This document shows positions 14,014 through 14,386 of a DNA stretch of 14,386 bases, in pieces. The stretch covers positions 1 through 14,386 of the forward strand of contig CAADXT010000068.1 of NCBI GenBank assembly GCA_900753095.1, read 5' to 3'. Position 1 is the first letter of the stretch. Each line of letters starts with the position of its first letter. A model generated the notes under the pieces. It ran no database searches. It was not told where the DNA came from and was given only the letters and a program-made list of their open reading frames with translations. The position numbers were made by a program, and so were the translations under genes. This DNA is from Eggerthellaceae bacterium. GTDB lineage: Bacteria > Actinomycetota > Coriobacteriia > Coriobacteriales > Eggerthellaceae.

Positions 14014-14041
14014 ACTATAGCGCACTGGAGTGCTCCGTCAA
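14014..14041 (-). promoter_or_regulatory. Promoter of the riboflavin operon
   Basis: On the - strand TTGACG (complement of 14036-14041) and TATAGT (complement of 14014-14019) are separated by 16 nt. Each matches the sigma-70 consensus at five of six positions. The expected start site is a few bases downstream, around 14005-14008, just before P1 of the FMN aptamer. Confidence 0.8.
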
Positions 14042-14043
14042 GC

Positions 14044-14078
14044 AAAAAAGCCGCAGAACCTTCCGGTCCTGCGGCTTT
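14044..14078 (-). terminator. Intrinsic terminator after the pyruvate:ferredoxin oxidoreductase gene
   Basis: On the - strand AAAGCCGCAG-G-ACC pairs with GGT-T-CTGCGGCTTT around a GGAA loop (complement of 14047-14078), giving about 14 pairs with one G-U, followed by six T (complement of 14044-14049). It begins 31 nt after the stop codon at 14110. Confidence 0.93.
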
Positions 14079-14109
14079 CGGTAGTAAAACCTTTGCCTGC
14101 GGATGCAGA

Positions 14110-14386
14110 CTACAGGTCCTTGGAGCCCTCTACGCGGCCTTCCAGATACTTCCAGTAATCATCCACATCCTGCTGAATCTCTTCGAGGAGAGCTTCGTTG
14201 CCAGGCTTGAACAGGTGCTTAAAGCGACCCTGGGGCTTCAAGAAGTCCTTAACAGGGATAAGGTTTTTGTCGCGAACCGGAGTGAGCTTCCATTTGCCGT
14301 TTTCCACCTCGAACAGCGGCCAGAACTTGGAGTTTACCGCCATGCGGCAAATCTCGGCGGTCATGCTGGAGTCGATACGCCAGCCA
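14110..14386 (-). CDS. 2-oxoacid (pyruvate):ferredoxin oxidoreductase beta subunit, C-terminal fragment (cut by window edge)
   Basis: The last 91 or so codons are visible. The fragment begins GWRIDSSMTAEICRMAV. It contains FWPLFEVENGKWKLTP, the PVKDFLKPQGRFKHL stretch and ends with a helical acidic tail (EEIQQDVDDYWKYLEGR). This is the usual C-terminus of the thiamine-diphosphate-binding beta subunit of pyruvate synthase, where LYEVENG and the (L/K)xQGRFKHL motif are conserved. The complex oxidises pyruvate to acetyl-CoA and reduces ferredoxin in anaerobes. The catalytic TPP region lies outside the window, so a close relative acting on another 2-oxoacid cannot be excluded. A strong terminator follows, so this is the last gene of its operon. 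Confidence 0.85.
   Translation of the reverse strand, partial: GWRIDSSMTAEICRMAVNSKFWPLFEVENGKWKLTPVRDKNLIPVKDFLKPQGRFKHLFKPGNEALLEEIQQDVDDYWKYLEGRVEGSKDL

Noticed and set aside
14110..14364. Stand-alone 84-codon gene
   Set aside because: The frame continues upstream of its internal ATG to the window edge with conserved residues (GWRIDSS), so it is the tail of a larger gene.
1..14386. Mobile element, CRISPR array, tRNA or rRNA
   Set aside because: No transposase, integrase, regularly spaced direct repeats, cloverleaf or rRNA-like sequence was seen.

Overview
The window reads as a piece of chromosome from an anaerobic, probably intestinal, Gram-positive bacterium. Class Coriobacteriia (Eggerthella/Slackia/Adlercreutzia relatives) is my best guess. 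That guess is inference only. It rests on family III CoA-transferase genes packed with an oxalate/formate-antiporter-like MFS carrier under a divergent LysR regulator, a ferredoxin-linked pyruvate oxidoreductase subunit, a zinc-ribbon membrane protein with a discoidin-like C-terminal domain, strong Shine-Dalgarno sites and frequent short-overlap gene starts. No rRNA, tRNA, insertion sequence, prophage or CRISPR array is visible. No gene-free stretch exceeds 300 bases; the largest gap is the divergent promoter region at 85-252.

Region 1 (1-4700, mostly + strand) is a small catabolic-looking cluster. It holds the N-terminus of a divergent LysR regulator, an FldA/HadA-like family III CoA-transferase, a 12-TM MFS carrier, a 56-residue two-helix membrane microprotein, and a second CaiB/BaiF protein that resembles the alpha-methylacyl-CoA racemase branch. 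Stem-loops stand before the first three genes. The one before the MFS gene is large and layered. The substrate is unknown; an organic acid taken up by the carrier and activated by CoA transfer or racemised as its CoA ester is the simplest reading.

Region 2 (4712-9792, - strand) contains an HD-domain phosphohydrolase, a class Ic aspartate aminotransferase with its own promoter and terminator, and a two-gene unit. The first gene of that unit is an in-frame fusion of an Old Yellow Enzyme flavin oxidoreductase with a complete HAD phosphatase. It overlaps by 4 nt the gene for a zinc-ribbon/TM/discoidin-like protein.

Region 3 (9862-14041, - strand) is a full riboflavin operon: promoter, FMN riboswitch, intrinsic terminator, ribD, ribE, ribBA, ribH, terminator. 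An 8-base segment of the aptamer is repeated in the 3' arm of the terminator, which gives a readable antitermination mechanism. RibD carries an acidic insertion and RibE an alanine-rich linker. The FMN made by this pathway is the cofactor of the adjacent Old Yellow Enzyme.

Region 4 (14044-14386, - strand) is the C-terminal end of a pyruvate:ferredoxin oxidoreductase beta subunit and its terminator, whose U-tract nearly touches the -35 box of the riboflavin promoter.
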